Source of the DNA: Candidatus Shapirobacteria bacterium
GTDB taxonomy: Bacteria > Patescibacteriota > Microgenomatia > VGLL01
Length of the DNA: 12,444 bases
Assembly: GCA_016866735.1 (NCBI GenBank)
Contig: VGLL01000022.1
Span: 1 to 12,444, forward strand
Reading direction: 5' to 3'
The translations under genes and the position numbers were made by a program. The stretch's first letter is position 1. The number at the start of each line of letters is the position of its first letter. This document shows, one piece after another, positions 11,471 to 12,444 of this stretch. The notes under the pieces are model-generated. The model worked only from the letters and a program-made list of their open reading frames with translations, searched no databases and had not been told where the DNA came from.

Positions 11471-11513
11471 AATTAGCTTTGACGAGAGAAAAGAATAGGG
11501 AAGAAAGCGCCCC

Positions 11514-11555
11514 TTAGGCGCGCAGTCCGGAAATCTTTACGAATAGAAAATTCAT
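11514..11555 (-). other. Possible short leader frame and hairpin before rny
   Basis: In the rny leader an ATG (11553-11555) opens 13 codons, MNFLFVKISGLRA, ending in TAA at 11514-11516. The stop falls in the loop of a five-pair hairpin, GCGCC and GGCGC (about 11508-11522). This layout could let translation affect the hairpin, but the ribosome site is weak and no T-run follows. The rest of the 11471-11612 gap shows nothing further beyond the promoter. Confidence 0.2.
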
Positions 11556-11598
11556 GGTTTTCTCTGCCACTATCCTTATTTCTTTTCGTCTGGGGGGA

Positions 11599-11627
11599 AT
11601 TATAACTTTTTATCAGCTTTTCGTCAA
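11599..11627 (-). promoter_or_regulatory. Consensus sigma-70 promoter upstream of rny
   Basis: TTGACG (11627-11622), exactly 17 bases, then TATAAT (11604-11599) on the minus strand. The -35 is inside the last codons of recX. Predicted initiation at about 11592 gives an rny leader of about 120 bases. Confidence 0.8.
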
Positions 11628-12269
11628 TAAGGAAAAAACTTCTTCGATAGTTTCCCAGGAGAAACCGCGCCGGGCAAGAAAGGCAGTTAGTTTTTGCTTA
11701 AGCTCCAGCGGCGGCAGATTTTTCAATACTCTTATTTTTTTCTCGGCCAATTTTTTGGCCAACTCCAGCTCATTGAGCATTGAACTTGGAACATTGAACA
11801 TTTTTATTATGTCTTCCGACACTCCTTTGCGTTTTAGCTCTAGCGTCAAGAGTCTTGCGCCGGTAGGCCTAAAGGTTGATCTTTGTTCAATCCACCATTT
11901 GGCAAACTCCGTATCACTAATCAGATTTTGGGACTTTAGCTTATCAATAATAGGTCCTACTGTTTTATTATGGCCTTGATTACCACTGATTTTAAACCGA
12001 TTGGCGCTGATTTTTCTTAGGAGATAATCCCGCACTTCTTTCTCTGACCGCGGACGGTAAGACAGGAATTTAGCTGCCTGCTGATAGAGCTTGTCAAACT
12101 CGTTCTCTTTAATTAATTTTTCAATCTCTTCTTGGGAAATATCCTGATTAGGCTTCAGTCCTATGCGAAGTAAGCTTTCGGTAGATAAGCCAAAGGCAAA
12201 CCGGCCGTCGATAAAAACATTTACCCTTCCGGTTTTCTTTTGCGTCTTAATCGCGGTAATCGTCGGCAT
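11613..12269 (-). CDS. recX: Regulatory protein RecX
   Basis: RecX binds RecA filaments and limits recombinase activity. The 218-residue protein starts MPTITAIKTQKKTGRVNVFIDG and has the three-helix repeats of the family: AAKFLSYRPRSEKEVRDYLLRK, DKLKSQNLISDTEFAKWWIEQR with ARLLTLELKRKGVS, and KLTAFLARRGFSWETIEEVF near the C-terminus. I chose the ATG at 12267-12269, which overlaps the recA stop as TAATG. The longer frame from 12341 would lie within recA. There is no Shine-Dalgarno sequence, so translation should depend on recA termination. Two repeat-like insertions lie in the linkers between helical repeats (11768-11802 and 11977-12017). The final codons contain the rny promoter. Confidence 0.92.
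   Translation of the reverse strand: MPTITAIKTQKKTGRVNVFIDGRFAFGLSTESLLRIGLKPNQDISQEEIEKLIKENEFDKLYQQAAKFLSYRPRSEKEVRDYLLRKISANRFKISGNQGHNKTVGPIIDKLKSQNLISDTEFAKWWIEQRSTFRPTGARLLTLELKRKGVSEDIIKMFNVPSSMLNELELAKKLAEKKIRVLKNLPPLELKQKLTAFLARRGFSWETIEEVFSLLTKS
11768..11802. repeat. Heptamer array (GAACATT type, 5 degenerate units) inside recX
   Basis: Units GCTCATT, GAGCATT, GAACTTG, GAACATT and GAACATT fill 11768-11802 end to end. On the coding strand they give MFNVPSSMLNELE, in the linker after the second helical repeat of RecX. The last two units are identical and the first two more diverged. Confidence 0.7.
11977..12017. repeat. Degenerate TGATT array (10-11-base units) inside recX
   Basis: Four units beginning TGATT or CGATT start at 11977, 11987, 11998 and 12008, with spacing 10, 11 and 10 bases. 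They encode ISANRFKISGNQ in a RecX position where the family usually has a short turn. The units are weakly alike, so this array is less certain than the 7- and 8-base ones. Confidence 0.5.
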
Positions 12270-12444
12270 TAAGAGGTGGGTTCTTCGGGGACAGCCTCGT
12301 GTTTTTCGCCAACCCTTTCGCCCTTTTTGACTTTCTCCCAAATTTTCTCTTCTATTTCTTTTGCCAATTTTGGCTTCTCTTCTAAATAAGCAATGGCCGC
12401 CGGCCGGCCCTGGCCAAGCATCTGATTAACGTATTTAAGAAAGG
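12269..12444 (-). CDS. recA: RecA, C-terminal end (partial)
   Basis: The last 57 codons of recombinase A run in from the right edge; the gene continues beyond the window. The visible sequence FLKYVNQMLGQGRPAAIAYL, followed by EEKPKLAKEIEEKIWEKVKKG, matches the C-terminal domain of RecA, where the polar-residue-rich end helices follow a GQGR-type turn. It ends in a short charged tail with several Glu residues (HEAVPEEPTS), as usual for RecA. The stop codon TAA shares a base with the recX ATG (TAATG), the common recA-recX coupling. Core motifs (Walker A, loops L1/L2) are outside the window. Confidence 0.93.
   Translation of the reverse strand, partial: FLKYVNQMLGQGRPAAIAYLEEKPKLAKEIEEKIWEKVKKGERVGEKHEAVPEEPTS

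Noticed and set aside
10914..11979. Plus-strand open frames opposite rny and recX
   Set aside because: Ser-rich low-complexity products antisense to well-supported genes; no ribosome site or family motif.
1..12444. tRNA, tmRNA or riboswitch genes
   Set aside because: Apart from rnpB I found no cloverleaf, tmRNA ends or known aptamer core, though a covariance search would be needed to exclude them.

Overview
The window (12,444 bases, roughly mid-40s % GC by eye) is a dense stretch of bacterial chromosome. Nearly all genes lie on the minus strand. UGA is used as a stop (uppP ends in TGA) and Trp is TGG, so the standard code applies. A Candidate Phyla Radiation (Patescibacteria) genome is the best guess. 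The reasons are the compact gene set, a free-standing four-helix-bundle (S23-type) protein, an eight-cysteine-cluster protein beside a superoxide reductase, shortened versions of MiaB and RNase Y, and many short tandem or palindromic repeats lying in frame inside housekeeping genes. I cannot fix the phylum without a marker-gene tree.

Layout, right to left along the minus strand: the recA 3' end overlaps recX by one base (12269-12444, 11613-12269). A consensus-like promoter inside the recX end then drives rny (RNase Y without its membrane anchor) and the HU gene (9906-11470). HU also has its own TTGACA/TATCAT promoter. Next is an ABC-2 exporter cluster: a permease (9076-9870), the ATPase (8087-9070), an intruding four-helix-bundle gene (7688-8065), and two more permeases (6846-7643, 6068-6865). 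miaB (4822-5946) follows. The only plus-strand genes are desulfoferrodoxin and a membrane-anchored cysteine-rich protein (4090-4835); they converge on miaB and diverge from miaA. Leftward come miaA (3018-4046), an AI-2E family membrane protein overlapping it (2045-3034), the RNase P RNA gene rnpB (about 1629-2018), uppP (861-1619), a dCTP-deaminase-like gene (193-735), and a decayed second copy of the uppP 3' end (83-187).

The most unusual content is not a gene. miaA, miaB and recX carry short arrays of 7-, 8- or about 10-base units plus palindromes, always in frame and mostly at positions where I would expect variable loops. In miaB, a 26-base perfect palindrome sits between 9-base direct repeats exactly 48 bases apart. 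Removing 48 bases restores what looks like a normal MiaB sequence, which resembles an insertion with a target duplication. Octamer arrays of the same type, in opposite orientations, flank the four-helix-bundle gene inside the ABC operon. Together these suggest mobile palindromic or tandem elements that tolerate coding sequence, comparable in behaviour to Rickettsia palindromic elements.

A second pattern is that several genes (dcd, miaA, the first permease, HU) have a -10 hexamer only 6-11 bases before the start codon. This predicts leaderless or nearly leaderless transcripts.
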